A stretch of 64,000 bases of DNA from Citrobacter koseri ATCC BAA-895 (GCF_000018045.1 NC_009792.1:4526001-4590000), one strand, 5' to 3'. Shown: positions 1 through 8,778, counted from the stretch's first letter. Notes: a model not told the origin generated them from the sequence alone. Made by a program: numbers and translations.

Positions 1-999
1 ACCCGGCAAACCGGTTTTAACGTATTCCAGATGCTGCTGTAACAGCGCTGGCGGGATACGCGCCTTCACGCGGAACATCAGCTTCAGCCGTTCATCGCTG
101 GTTTCGACGGTTTTCGGCGTGAACTGCGCGACGCTGGCGACAAAACTGATGGTGGCCGGAATGCGCAGGCTGGGCGCGGCATCCAGCACCAGGCGCGCTT
201 CTCCGCCAATTTTCAGCAGGCCGGCCTGCTCGGTCGGCAGGAAGAAGGTCATGTAGACATCGCTGAGATCGACCATATTCAGCACCCGGCCGCCCGCAGA
301 CAGCACCTCTCCCGGTTCGGCAACGCGGTACTGGACGCGGCCATCTCGCGGCGCTTTTAATTCACTGTCATCGATGTCCGCCACAATGCGTCGTTCGGTA
401 GCCTGCGCCGCGTCTACGCGGGTCTGCGCCTGAATAATGCTGGTGCGGGCCGCTTCAATCGCCGCTTTCGTCGCAGAGACCTGGGCTTTGGCGGATTCCA
501 GCGCGGCGCGAGCGCTTTCGGCAGCGGCGCGATCGTCATCCAGCTGTTGAGCGGAAACCGCACCGCGCTGCGACAGCGAACGGGAACGCACATGACGTTT
601 GGAGACCGAATCCAGCTCGGCTTCACGCTGCTTCACCACCGACTGGGCGGCGCGCGTTTCGCTCTGGCGTTGCTCCAGCAGGGCGCGCGCGGCGGCAACC
701 GCGCTTTCAGCCTCTTTGATTTGCGCGATGGCTTCCAACCGCTGTTCCTGCAACACGCGGGTGTCCATCTTCGCCAGCACCTCGCCCTGGCGCACAAATT
801 GCCCTTCCGACACCAGAATGGTGTCAATTCGACCGGCGATTTTGGTGGCAATATCGACTTCTGTTGCCTCAATTCTGCCGTTGCTGGCGGCAAAGCCATC
901 CGGTACGCCAGCAGGACGTAGCATCCACCACGCTACGGCTGCTATTGCCACCAGGATGCCAACACTCCACCACACCAGATGACGCTTTATTTTGTCCAT
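1..999 (-). CDS. yhiI: HlyD-family membrane-fusion (periplasmic adaptor) protein YhiI, 3' end outside window
   Basis: Reading the minus strand from the ATG at 999-997 gives an open frame of 333 codons that runs off the left edge. The protein starts with a short basic segment and one membrane anchor (about residues 8-27, WWSVGILVAIAAVAWW), followed by a biotinyl-lipoyl-like segment (NGRIEATEVDIATKIAGRI), a long Ala/Glu/Gln/Arg-rich coiled coil (about 80-210) and a second lipoyl half (DSELKAPRDGRVQYRVAEPG). This is the HlyD/EmrA adaptor architecture that links an inner-membrane exporter to an outer-membrane channel. It matches remembered E. coli YhiI (355 residues) almost throughout, so about 22 C-terminal residues are missing. 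In E. coli the ABC-transporter genes lie further downstream on this strand; here they would be outside the window. The substrate is unknown. Confidence 0.9.
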   Translation of the reverse strand, partial: MDKIKRHLVWWSVGILVAIAAVAWWMLRPAGVPDGFAASNGRIEATEVDIATKIAGRIDTILVSEGQFVRQGEVLAKMDTRVLQEQRLEAIAQIKEAESAVAAARALLEQRQSETRAAQSVVKQREAELDSVSKRHVRSRSLSQRGAVSAQQLDDDRAAAESARAALESAKAQVSATKAAIEAARTSIIQAQTRVDAAQATERRIVADIDDSELKAPRDGRVQYRVAEPGEVLSAGGRVLNMVDLSDVYMTFFLPTEQAGLLKIGGEARLVLDAAPSLRIPATISFVASVAQFTPKTVETSDERLKLMFRVKARIPPALLQQHLEYVKTGLPG

Positions 1000-1416
1000 A
1001 TCCGACCCGCCGTGATCCCTGTTAGCCAACAATGCGTGTCACAACACCCCCGAACACATGTTCAGCGGGATATTCCATCCGGGATAAGAAGGAAAAAAAG
1101 AAAATGGCCAGACGGCATGCAGGCGTCAGCGCGGCGCTCGCCGTAAAGGAAAGTGAATGACGGAAATGCTCGAAAAACGGGTACTAATGTTGTCATCATC
1201 AGCGTTCCTGGCCGTAAATGAAACACGCATACTCATATGTACTATCAATGAAATACTAACACCAATACCCGTGATGTCTATTCACTTCATTCTTTAATGG
1301 GTTTCGCTGGCTTTTATTGGCAGAGAGACGATGTGGTATATCAACCGTTGATAAACCATCTAAATTATAAACATTGTGAATGGTTAACATTCTCTATACT
1401 GGCGGCTCATTTTATC

Positions 1417-1592
1417 GATCTCGTTATGGCGAGGCTCCTGCACAAATATAAGTTACCGCCCTGCTGGTATCGAGAGAGACCACTCAGGGAAATACAGGCA
1501 TCCATCGAATCAAGGTGTTGCCAAGGTAACTTCTGACGATATCACTATCGGGCAGATACGTTGTGCAGTGCTAAAACCAGGACGTAGGGATC
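1417..1592 (+). ncRNA. M-box (ykoK-type) Mg2+ riboswitch upstream of the MgtE-like gene
   Basis: The 650-base leader between yhiI and the mgtE-like gene carries the hallmark M-box blocks: GTTATGGCGAGGCTCCTG at 1423-1440, a central ATCGAATCAAGGTG at 1504-1517, and CAGTGCTAAAACCAGGACGTA at 1566-1586. Outer stems can be drawn: GATCTC (1417-1422) with GGGATC (1587-1592), and CTGCAC (1438-1443) with GTGCAG (1563-1568). M-box RNAs bind several Mg2+ ions and switch off Mg2+ transporter genes. The gene that follows encodes such a transporter. The identification is by eye against the remembered consensus; a covariance search with the Rfam ykoK/M-box model would settle it. Confidence 0.85.
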
Positions 1593-1619
1593 TGCCTGTG
1601 CTCATCCTGTCTTGTTCGC

Positions 1620-1642
1620 CCCTATGAGAGCTTTTTATAGGG
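1620..1642 (+). promoter_or_regulatory. RBS-sequestering hairpin, probable expression platform of the M-box
   Basis: CCCTAT (1620-1625) can pair with ATAGGG (1637-1642). The 3' arm contains the GGGA Shine-Dalgarno of the mgtE-like gene (start codon 1653), so the stem would hide the ribosome-binding site. No strong GC stem followed by a T-run was found between the riboswitch and the start codon, so translational control is more likely than transcription termination. The pairing partner that would open this stem at low Mg2+ was not identified. Confidence 0.55.
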
Positions 1643-1652
1643 AATTACATCA

Positions 1653-2666
1653 ATGTCATCCATCCACGTTTGCAACGCACATCACCCGGCTCCGGCTTTT
1701 GACGGCGATGCTATCGCGCAATATATGCGTACCGATTTTATTATGCTGCCGGATCATCTCAGCGTTCATGAGGCGCGTGAATTCTTTGTGTCGCAACTCA
1801 CCTCAGATGATATTCCCGGCCAGGTGTTTGTGGTTGCGGAAAAACAGCTGCGCGGGGTTTTATCCATCAAGAAACTTTTACAGGCAAGCGACACGGCGCA
1901 ATCTATCCACGCCTTAATGGACAGTTGCCTGTTTCGCGTCAAACCCGACGACGAACGTCCACACATCATTGCCGAGCTGACCGAACGCCAGCTCGATCTG
2001 GTGCCGGTCGTCGATAAAGGCGAGCTGGTCGGCTGCCTGATGGAAAAAGAGATTGCCCATCTTCTGGAAGATGACGTCACTGAAGACGTGCAGCGCCAGG
2101 GGGCGACGCTGCCGCTGGAGAAACCGTATCTGGACATCAGCCCGTGGACGCTGTGGAAGAAACGTTCTGTGTGGCTACTGCTGCTGTTTGTGGCGGAAGC
2201 CTATACCAGTAGCGTACTGCAACATTTCGAAGAGGCGCTGGAGTCAGCGATTGCGCTGGCCTTCTTCATCCCCCTGCTGATTGGCACCGGCGGCAACAGC
2301 GGCACACAAATAACCTCTACGCTGGTGCGCGCAATGGCACTGGGCGAAGTGCGGCTGCGCGACATGGGGCGGGTCATTCGCAAAGAGGCATCGACCTCGC
2401 TGCTGATCGCCATAACGCTGGGCCTGGCGGGTTGTCTGCGCGCCTGGATGATGGGTATCGGCGTGGAAATCACGCTGATCGTCAGCCTGACGCTGGTATG
2501 CATTACGCTGTGGAGCGCGGTGGTGTCATCGGTGATCCCGATGGTGCTCAAGCGCATCGGCATCGACCCTGCGGTGGTCTCCGCGCCGTTTATCGCCACG
2601 CTGATCGACGGCACCGGACTGATTATCTACTTTAAAATCGCCCAGTATTTTCTTGGCCTGAACTGA
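1653..2666 (+). CDS. MgtE-family Mg2+ transporter (CBS-pair plus transmembrane domain)
   Basis: 337 residues. Residues about 20-145 form a CBS-domain pair; residues about 170-335 form the MgtE transmembrane domain with roughly five hydrophobic segments. The MgtE signature GTGGNSGTQ is at about 211-219 and DGTGLIIYF at about 319-327 near the last helix. MgtE proteins are Mg2+-gated Mg2+ channels of the inner membrane in which the cytosolic CBS part senses Mg2+. This version is shorter than classical MgtE (about 450 residues) because it lacks the N-terminal superhelical N domain. It sits between yhiI and yhiN, where E. coli K-12 has other genes (yhiJ, yhiL, yhiM). An M-box riboswitch and an RBS hairpin precede it, which independently supports a Mg2+ role. 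The start at 1653 has GGGA nine bases upstream. Confidence 0.9.
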   Translation: MSSIHVCNAHHPAPAFDGDAIAQYMRTDFIMLPDHLSVHEAREFFVSQLTSDDIPGQVFVVAEKQLRGVLSIKKLLQASDTAQSIHALMDSCLFRVKPDDERPHIIAELTERQLDLVPVVDKGELVGCLMEKEIAHLLEDDVTEDVQRQGATLPLEKPYLDISPWTLWKKRSVWLLLLFVAEAYTSSVLQHFEEALESAIALAFFIPLLIGTGGNSGTQITSTLVRAMALGEVRLRDMGRVIRKEASTSLLIAITLGLAGCLRAWMMGIGVEITLIVSLTLVCITLWSAVVSSVIPMVLKRIGIDPAVVSAPFIATLIDGTGLIIYFKIAQYFLGLN

Positions 2667-2673
2667 CAACTGC

Positions 2674-2696
2674 GCCCGACCGCTCTCTGGTCGGGC
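2674..2696. terminator. Inverted repeat between convergent mgtE-like gene and yhiN, possible terminator
   Basis: GCCCGACC (2674-2681) pairs perfectly with GGTCGGGC (2689-2696) across a 7-base loop. It lies seven bases after the mgtE-like stop codon and just before the yhiN stop codon. There is no good T-run on either side, so intrinsic termination is uncertain. Confidence 0.45.
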
Positions 2697-2703
2697 AAAC
2701 CCG

Positions 2704-3897
2704 TTATCCTTCGCTCAGCGCCTGCGCACATGCCCACGCGCTCGACCAGGCCCACTGGAAGTTATAGCCCCCCAGCCAACCGGTGACATCCATCACCTCG
2801 CCGATAAAATAAAGTCCCGGCACTTTTCGGGCCTCCATCGTGCGCGAAGAAAGTTCATCGGTGTTCACGCCGCCAAGCGTCACTTCCGCCGTGCGATAGC
2901 CTTCCGTACCATTAGGCTGTACGCGCCATTCGGTCAGCGTTTCAATCAGCGCTTGCTGCTCGCGTGCGTTCAACTGTTTCAGGGAAACATCCGGGATTTG
3001 CCCAAGCTGCTGTAAACATTCCACCAGGCGCTTCGGCAACTGCATCGCCAGCGTATTTTTCAGGCTTTGATTCGGGTGCGCGCAACGTTGTTCATTGAGG
3101 AAATCATCAGGATCGACCTCCGGCAGCAAATTGATGCTGACAAATTCGCCGGGCTGCCAGAAACTCGAAATCTGTAAAACCGCCGGGCCTGACAGCCCAC
3201 GGTGGGTAAAGAGCAGATTTTCACGGAATACCGTACCGTCCTGCGCCGCGATCACCGCAGGCACCGAAACGCCGGATAACACCTGAAGCTGCTCCAGCAG
3301 CGGTTTATGCAACGTGAAGGGCACCAGCCCGGCGCGGGTCGGCAGGACATCCAGACCAAACTGTTCGGCAATTTTATAACCCAACGGCGACGCGCCCAGA
3401 CCGGGCATGGAGAGACCGCCCGTGGCGATCACCACTTTTTTCGCCGCGACCGTCATGCCGTTCAGTTCCAGGGTAAACCCTTCGTCATCACGCGCAATGC
3501 TGAGCACTTCGCTGCGCAGGCGCATCGTCACGTTGCCCTTTGCGCATTCCGCCACCAGCATATCGACAATTTGCTGCGCAGAGTCGTCGCAGAACAGCTG
3601 GCCGAGCGTCTTTTCATGCCAGGCGATGCCGTGTTTGCCCACCAGATCGATAAAGTCCCACTGGGTGTAACGCGCCAGCGCCGATTTGCAGAAATGGAGG
3701 TTCTGGCTCAGATAGGCAGCAGGTTCGACATACAGATTCGTGAAGTTGCAGCGCCCGCCGCCGGACATCAGGATCTTACGCCCCGGTTTTTTACCATTAT
3801 CGATGAGCAGCACGCGGCGCCCCGCCTGACCGGCCTGCGCCGCACAGAACATACCCGCCGCGCCAGCGCCTATAATAACGGCATCAAACCTTTCCAC
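2704..3897 (-). CDS. yhiN: YhiN, HI0933-family FAD-dependent flavoprotein
   Basis: 397 residues from a GTG start at 3897-3895, which has AGGA seven bases upstream and matches the start of E. coli YhiN (MERFDAV...). An upstream ATG at 3963 is in frame, but the extension is not conserved. The N-terminus has a Rossmann FAD-binding motif (GAGAAGMFCAAQAG), then GRKILMSGGGRCNFTN, and near the C-terminus GLYFIGEVMDVTGWLGGYN, the family's FAD-contacting end. The HI0933/BaiN family is a set of predicted flavin oxidoreductases; the physiological substrate is unknown. The protein should be soluble and cytoplasmic. It is convergent with the mgtE-like gene and divergent from pitA, as in E. coli. Confidence 0.92.
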   Translation of the reverse strand: MERFDAVIIGAGAAGMFCAAQAGQAGRRVLLIDNGKKPGRKILMSGGGRCNFTNLYVEPAAYLSQNLHFCKSALARYTQWDFIDLVGKHGIAWHEKTLGQLFCDDSAQQIVDMLVAECAKGNVTMRLRSEVLSIARDDEGFTLELNGMTVAAKKVVIATGGLSMPGLGASPLGYKIAEQFGLDVLPTRAGLVPFTLHKPLLEQLQVLSGVSVPAVIAAQDGTVFRENLLFTHRGLSGPAVLQISSFWQPGEFVSINLLPEVDPDDFLNEQRCAHPNQSLKNTLAMQLPKRLVECLQQLGQIPDVSLKQLNAREQQALIETLTEWRVQPNGTEGYRTAEVTLGGVNTDELSSRTMEARKVPGLYFIGEVMDVTGWLGGYNFQWAWSSAWACAQALSEG

Positions 3898-4127
3898 TTT
3901 GCGATCCTCTCTGAAAACAGGGCGTGAATTGTAAAGATTCCTCAGTGGTCGCACCAGCGCCAAAATCGATGGATATGAGTATTTAATTGAATTCTATAAG
4001 ATAATTCTTTAGTGGCATGACATTAAGCAGGCGTTATATCAAAAAAAGTCTATATTTCACTTTGCCCGCGCCGCGAAAGTCACTGATAATGCGCCGCGTT
4101 CATGTCCTCAAAATGGCGTAACGTCCT

Positions 4128-5624
4128 ATGCTACATTTGTTTGCTGGCCTGGATTTACATACCGGGCTTTTATTATTGCTTGCTCTGGCTTTTGTGCTGT
4201 TCTACGAAGCGATTAACGGCTTCCATGATACAGCCAACGCAGTGGCAACCGTGATTTATACCCGTGCGATGCGTTCGCAACTGGCGGTTGTTATGGCTGC
4301 GGTCTTTAACTTCTTTGGCGTTCTACTGGGCGGTCTGAGTGTAGCCTATGCCATCGTGCATATGTTGCCTACGGATTTGCTGCTTAACATGGGTTCCGCA
4401 CATGGCCTCGCTATGGTGTTCTCTATGTTGCTGGCGGCCATTATCTGGAACCTCGGTACATGGTACTTTGGTCTGCCTGCCTCCAGTTCCCATACGCTGA
4501 TTGGCGCCATCATTGGTATCGGTTTAACCAATGCAATGATGACCGGCACTTCAGTGGTGGATGCGCTAAATATACCTAAAGTTATCAATATCTTTGGGTC
4601 ATTGATTGTCTCCCCTATCGTAGGCCTGGTGTTTGCTGGCGGTCTGATCTTTTTGCTGCGTCGCTACTGGAGCGGCACTAAAAAGCGCGCACGTATCCAC
4701 CTGACCCCTGCTGAACGTGAAAAGAAAGACGGTAAGAAAAAGCCGCCATTCTGGACGCGTATCGCACTTATCCTCTCGGCTATCGGCGTGGCGTTCTCTC
4801 ATGGCGCTAACGATGGTCAGAAAGGCATTGGTCTGGTCATGCTGGTTCTGATTGGCGTGGCGCCTGCGGGCTTCGTCGTCAATATGAACGCATCCGGCTA
4901 TGAAATTACCCGTACCCGCGACGCCATCAACAACGTCGAAACGTACTTCCAGCAGCACCCTGATCTGCTGAAAAAAGTCACCGGCGTGGATCAGCTGATT
5001 CCCGCACCGGAACCGGGCGCGACAGAACCCGCAGAGTTCCATTGCCACCCGGCGAATACCATCAATGCGCTTGATCGCGCGAAAGGTATGCTGGCGAATC
5101 TGGAAAGCTACGACACGTTAAGCGTTGACCAGCGTAGCCAGCTGCGTCGCATTATGCTGTGCATCTCCGACACGACCGATAAAGTCGTGAAGCTGCCTGG
5201 CGTAAGCAATGACGACCAGCGTCTGCTGAAAAAACTGAAAACCGATATGCTGAGCACCATTGAGTACGCGCCGATCTGGATAATCATGGCCGTCGCGCTG
5301 GCGCTGGGTATTGGCACCATGATCGGCTGGCGCCGCGTGGCGACCACCATCGGTGAGAAGATTGGTAAGAAAGGCATGACCTATGCGCAAGGGATGTCGG
5401 CGCAGATGACGGCCGCAGTCTCTATCGGTCTCGCCAGCTACACCGGTATGCCGGTATCCACCACGCACGTCCTTTCTTCCTCCGTCGCGGGGACAATGGT
5501 TGTGGACGGTGGCGGTCTACAGCGCAAAACGGTCACCAGCATTCTGATGGCCTGGGTGTTTACCCTGCCAGCGGCGATTATTCTGTCCGGCGTGCTGTAC
5601 TGGATCTCGCTGAAGATTATCTAA
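4128..5624 (+). CDS. pitA: Low-affinity inorganic phosphate/metal-phosphate transporter PitA
   Basis: 498 residues, close to E. coli PitA (499). It is an integral inner-membrane symporter that moves metal-phosphate (for example Zn or Mg phosphate) with protons. The two duplicated family signatures are visible: GFHDTANAVATVIYTRAM near residue 31 and SHGANDGQKGIGLVM near 225, with about ten hydrophobic segments split by a charged cytoplasmic loop (about 185-205) and a long hydrophilic loop (about 260-380). The 230 bases upstream back onto yhiN. A BIME and then a strong intrinsic terminator follow the stop codon. It faces uspB tail to tail, as in E. coli. Confidence 0.96.
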   Translation: MLHLFAGLDLHTGLLLLLALAFVLFYEAINGFHDTANAVATVIYTRAMRSQLAVVMAAVFNFFGVLLGGLSVAYAIVHMLPTDLLLNMGSAHGLAMVFSMLLAAIIWNLGTWYFGLPASSSHTLIGAIIGIGLTNAMMTGTSVVDALNIPKVINIFGSLIVSPIVGLVFAGGLIFLLRRYWSGTKKRARIHLTPAEREKKDGKKKPPFWTRIALILSAIGVAFSHGANDGQKGIGLVMLVLIGVAPAGFVVNMNASGYEITRTRDAINNVETYFQQHPDLLKKVTGVDQLIPAPEPGATEPAEFHCHPANTINALDRAKGMLANLESYDTLSVDQRSQLRRIMLCISDTTDKVVKLPGVSNDDQRLLKKLKTDMLSTIEYAPIWIIMAVALALGIGTMIGWRRVATTIGEKIGKKGMTYAQGMSAQMTAAVSIGLASYTGMPVSTTHVLSSSVAGTMVVDGGGLQRKTVTSILMAWVFTLPAAIILSGVLYWISLKII

Positions 5625-5633
5625 GCGTGACCG

Positions 5634-5709
5634 TGCCGGATGGCGGCGATGCCTTATCCGGCCTACAAAAACGCAGCACGTAGGCCTTAAAGCGACGCGC
5701 CATCAGGCA
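5634..5709. repeat. REP/BIME palindrome pair downstream of pitA
   Basis: A REP unit (gccggatggcggcg ... ttatccggcctac) at about 5634-5667 is followed by a diverged inverted unit (gtaggccttaaagcg ... gccatcaggca) at about 5680-5709. It lies in the 3' untranslated part of pitA, before the terminator. Confidence 0.85.
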
Positions 5710-5735
5710 AAGGAATGCAGAATCAACCGTATTGA

Positions 5736-5764
5736 GCGGGTCAGGAAACTGACCCGCTTTTTTT
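5736..5764 (+). terminator. Rho-independent terminator of pitA
   Basis: GCGGGTCAG (5736-5744), loop GAAA, CTGACCCGC (5749-5757), then a run of T to 5764. It is a perfect 9-bp stem with a tetraloop and U-tract on the plus strand. It ends two bases before the uspB stop codon. Confidence 0.93.
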
Positions 5765-5766
5765 GC

Positions 5767-6102
5767 TCAGTGCCAAATCAACAGCGCAACCATACTGATC
5801 AGCACCAGACCGCATAATGCGCTGGTGAGGATGAACTGGCCGCGAACGCGTTCACAACGGCGGATGAATTCATCATCGTGGTGATCGCGATAACGTTGCG
5901 CGTAGATATACCACACCAGACGCATCTGTTTGTTGGGTTGACCATGCGAGGTAAAGAAGCCACCTCCATCCACATATTGGTAGAGCAATGGATCGCAACC
6001 ACGCAGTACCACTAACAGCGCGCGTAACGATGAGAAATAGCGCGCCATATTAACAATGCAAACGACACATAAAGCCCAGAATAATGCGACGGTGCTTATC
6101 AT
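5767..6102 (-). CDS. uspB: Universal stress protein B, small inner-membrane protein
   Basis: 111 residues, the same length as E. coli UspB and nearly identical by memory. A hydrophobic segment at each end (about residues 3-20 and 88-109) flanks a basic, polar middle that contains the [16 protein letters not shown] stretch, so two membrane spans are likely. In E. coli UspB is a stationary-phase, RpoS-dependent protein needed for ethanol resistance; its molecular activity is not known. It is unrelated in sequence to UspA despite the name. It is transcribed divergently from uspA, the same arrangement as in E. coli. Confidence 0.93.
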
Positions 6103-6493
6103 ACCTCCTCCCCGGCGACCCGCCCACGGAGCTCCTCTCCGGGACTACCGCTCCCCCGATACTCAGCCAGACAGTTCAGTGAAAGAGTCCTGCTAAACCG
6201 TTCACGCCAGTGCCCTGCATCCGAACGGCTCTATTAAATAGTGTAGGAGATCAGTTAATTTTTTTGCCAGAAGGTTAACCGCTATCAATGCAATTAACTG
6301 AAAATTTTGTTTAACTGATTGGCAAGCAAGGCGGATTGACGGATTATCCAGGTCGCTATAATGTAAGGATAGTCTTTACATTCACTTCTCGGCTGGGCTA
6401 GCCCCGCGCTGTAGTTCGCAGGACGCGGGTGACGCGGCGGCACAAGAAACGCTAGCTGGCTAGTCATCGACAACTTATGGAAGGAGTAACACT
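6103..6493. other. uspB-uspA divergent intergenic region
   Basis: 391 bases without a gene. The left part is AT-rich and should contain the uspB promoter (RpoS-dependent in E. coli), but I could not place it. The right part contains the uspA promoter candidate and a GC-rich leader of about 125 bases with several short inverted repeats (for example around GGGCTAGCCC and GCTAGCTGGCTAG). Confidence 0.6.
6336..6362 (+). promoter_or_regulatory. Candidate sigma-70 promoter of uspA
   Basis: TTGACG (6336-6341) and a perfect TATAAT (6357-6362) are separated by 15 bases, slightly short. The start codon is at 6494, which gives a leader of about 125 bases. The uspA SD is GGAAGGAG at about 6479-6486. Confidence 0.65.
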
Positions 6494-6928
6494 ATGGCTT
6501 ACAAACACATTCTCATCGCGGTTGACCTTTCCCCGGAAAGTAAAGTTCTGGTAGAAAAAGCGGTTTCAATGGCGCGTCCTTACAACGCGAAAGTCTCTCT
6601 TATCCACGTTGATGTCAATTACTCTGACCTGTACACCGGCCTGATCGACGTGAATCTGGGCGATATGCAAAAACGCATCTCTGAAGAAACACACCATGCG
6701 CTGACCGAACTTTCCACCAATGCCGGTTATCCTATCACCGAAACCCTGAGCGGCAGCGGCGATCTGGGTCAGGTACTGGTTGACGCGATCAAAAAATACG
6801 ATATGGATCTGGTCGTTTGCGGTCATCATCAGGACTTCTGGAGCAAACTGATGTCTTCAGCACGCCAGCTGATTAATACCGTGCATGTCGACATGCTGAT
6901 TGTTCCGCTGCGCGACGAAGAAGAGTAA
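6494..6928 (+). CDS. uspA: Universal stress protein A
   Basis: 144 residues, the same length as E. coli UspA. The single Usp domain starts [21 protein letters not shown] and ends with the [14 protein letters not shown] tail. It belongs to the E. coli UspA subclass that does not bind ATP: the GxxG-9x-G(S/T) nucleotide loop of ATP-binding homologues is not apparent. UspA is a cytoplasmic dimer induced by starvation, growth arrest and DNA damage. A strong SD (GGAAGGAG) precedes the start. The gene is monocistronic, ending in a REP unit and a strong terminator. Confidence 0.96.
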
Positions 6929-6936
6929 GTTCTGTT

Positions 6937-6970
6937 GTGCCGGATGGCGGCTGACGCCTTATCCGGCCAG
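6937..6970. repeat. REP unit downstream of uspA
   Basis: A single REP palindrome, gtgccggatggcggctg ... gccttatccggccagg, between the uspA stop codon and its terminator. Confidence 0.8.
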
Positions 6971-6995
6971 GCATTCATCAGCCCGATATACACAG

Positions 6996-7018
6996 CGCCC
7001 GCCAATGCGGGCGTTTTT
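6996..7018 (+). terminator. Rho-independent terminator of uspA
   Basis: CGCCCGC (6996-7002), loop CAAT, GCGGGCG (7007-7013), then TTTTT. A 7-bp all-GC stem with a U-tract. Confidence 0.92.
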
Positions 7019-7226
7019 GTTTATGCCTTCCCTCGAACACATTCCAGTACAACATTCCAGACCACAAATCATAATTAGTGTGATCAACTAATTAGATCGA
7101 AAACCATCTCTATAATAATCTATTCATTCGGTTAATGACCGCAGTCTATAACAGAGTCAGACTTTTTCGGCGCGTTTTGGCATACGCGTTCATACTTTTC
7201 GGGATGGCATTGAAAGGCGAAGGAAT

Positions 7227-8699
7227 ATGAATACAACTGCACCTACGGGCTTGCTACAGCAACCCCGTCCGTTCTTCATGATCTTTTTTGTAGAATTATG
7301 GGAGCGATTCGGCTATTACGGCGTCCAGGGCATCCTGGCGGTTTTCTTTGTTAAACAGCTTGGCTTCTCTCAGGAACAGGCATTTATCACCTTTGGCGCA
7401 TTTGCCGCACTGGTGTACGGCCTGATATCCATTGGCGGCTACGTTGGCGATCACCTGCTGGGAACTAAGCGTACCCTGGTACTGGGGGCGATTGTCCTGG
7501 CGATCGGCTACTTCATGACCGGATTATCGTTACTGAAACCGAGCCTGATTTTTATCGCGCTGGGGACGATTGCCGTCGGTAACGGGCTGTTTAAAGCCAA
7601 CCCTGCGAGCCTGCTGTCCAAGTGTTACCTGCCCAAAGACCCCCGTCTGGACGGCGCGTTCACCCTGTTTTATATGTCGATTAACATCGGGTCGCTGCTG
7701 TCGCTCTCCCTCGCCCCGGTCATCGCCGACAAATTCGGCTATGCCGTTACCTATAACCTGTGCGGCGCCGGGCTGATTGTCGCGCTGCTGGTCTACTTCG
7801 CCTGTCGCGGTATGGTGAAAGATATCGGTTCAGAGCCAGACCATAAGCCGCTGAGCTTCCGTAATCTGCTCGCCGTACTGATCGGCACCGTCGCCATGAT
7901 TTTCCTCTGCGCCTGGCTGATGCATAACGTAAAAATCGCCAACCTGGTGCTGATCGTCCTGTCGATTGTGGTCATCATTTTCTTCTTCCGTGAAGCGTTT
8001 CGTCTGGATAAAACCGGACGCAACAAAATGTTCGTCGCTTTTATCCTGATGCTTGAAGCGGTGCTGTTTTATATTCTGTACGCACAGATGCCTACATCGC
8101 TGAATTTCTTCGCAATCAATAACGTACATCACGATATTCTCGGTTTTACCATTAACCCGGTCAGCTTCCAGGCGCTGAACCCGTTCTGGGTGGTGGTTGC
8201 CAGTCCCGTACTGGCGGCGATTTACACGCGTCTGGGGAGCAAAGGCAAAGATCTGACCATGCCGATGAAGTTTACGCTGGGCATGTTCCTCTGTTCGCTG
8301 GGCTTTTTGACCGCCGCCGCCGCAGGCATGTGGTTCGCCGATGCGCAGGGGCTGACTTCACCGTGGTTTATCGTGCTGGTGTACCTGTTCCAGAGTCTGG
8401 GTGAGTTGCTGATTAGCGCCCTGGGGCTGGCGATGGTTGCCGCGCTGGTGCCTCAGCACCTGATGGGCTTTATTCTCGGGATGTGGTTCCTGACGCAGGC
8501 GGCGGCTTTCCTGCTGGGCGGCTATGTCGCAACCTTCACCGCCGTACCGGAAAACATCACCGACCCGCTCCAGACGCTACCCATCTACACCGGCGTGTTC
8601 AGCAAAATAGGCCTCGTCACACTGGCGGTCACCGTTGTGATGGCGATTATGGTGCCGTGGTTGAACCGGATGATTAATACGCCGGATAGCAGTAAATAA
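7227..8699 (+). CDS. dtpB: Proton-dependent di-/tripeptide transporter DtpB
   Basis: 490 residues, against 489 in E. coli DtpB (YhiP). It is a POT/PTR-family major facilitator with about 14 hydrophobic helices. The family's ExxER motif is seen in FFVELWERFGYYGVQ (about residues 21-35), and the PTR signature region in GNGLFKANPASLLSKCY and FTLFYMSINIGS. It imports di- and tripeptides with protons across the inner membrane. It fits functionally with the dpp ABC dipeptide permease encoded 48 kb further on. The start at 7227 has GGCGAAGGA upstream, and a strong terminator follows the stop codon by about 20 bases. Confidence 0.95.
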   Translation: MNTTAPTGLLQQPRPFFMIFFVELWERFGYYGVQGILAVFFVKQLGFSQEQAFITFGAFAALVYGLISIGGYVGDHLLGTKRTLVLGAIVLAIGYFMTGLSLLKPSLIFIALGTIAVGNGLFKANPASLLSKCYLPKDPRLDGAFTLFYMSINIGSLLSLSLAPVIADKFGYAVTYNLCGAGLIVALLVYFACRGMVKDIGSEPDHKPLSFRNLLAVLIGTVAMIFLCAWLMHNVKIANLVLIVLSIVVIIFFFREAFRLDKTGRNKMFVAFILMLEAVLFYILYAQMPTSLNFFAINNVHHDILGFTINPVSFQALNPFWVVVASPVLAAIYTRLGSKGKDLTMPMKFTLGMFLCSLGFLTAAAAGMWFADAQGLTSPWFIVLVYLFQSLGELLISALGLAMVAALVPQHLMGFILGMWFLTQAAAFLLGGYVATFTAVPENITDPLQTLPIYTGVFSKIGLVTLAVTVVMAIMVPWLNRMINTPDSSK

Positions 8700-8718
8700 G
8701 CGTCAACTTTTAGTTTTG

Positions 8719-8746
8719 ACCGCGAGTAACATCGCGGTTTTTTTTT
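8719..8746 (+). terminator. Rho-independent terminator of dtpB
   Basis: ACCGCGA (8719-8725), loop GTAACA, TCGCGGT (8732-8738), followed by an uninterrupted T-run to 8746. Confidence 0.92.
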
Positions 8747-8749
8747 ATC

Positions 8750-8778
8750 TGTTAACTCTTACGATGTAAGAGTATAAT
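8750..8778 (+). promoter_or_regulatory. Promoter and embedded operator of the toxin-antitoxin pair
   Basis: A perfect inverted repeat ACTCTTAC-gat-GTAAGAGT at 8755-8773 directly abuts and overlaps a perfect -10 TATAAT (8773-8778). The -35 would fall at about 8750-8755 (TGTTAA, weak). An operator filling the spacer is the usual design for autorepression by an antitoxin or TA complex. That the HTH antitoxin binds here is inference. Confidence 0.7.

Noticed and set aside
1297..1536. 79-codon plus-strand frame upstream of the mgtE-like gene, a possible leader peptide
   Set aside because: It overlaps the M-box conserved blocks, which explain the sequence conservation, and has no convincing SD or known relative.
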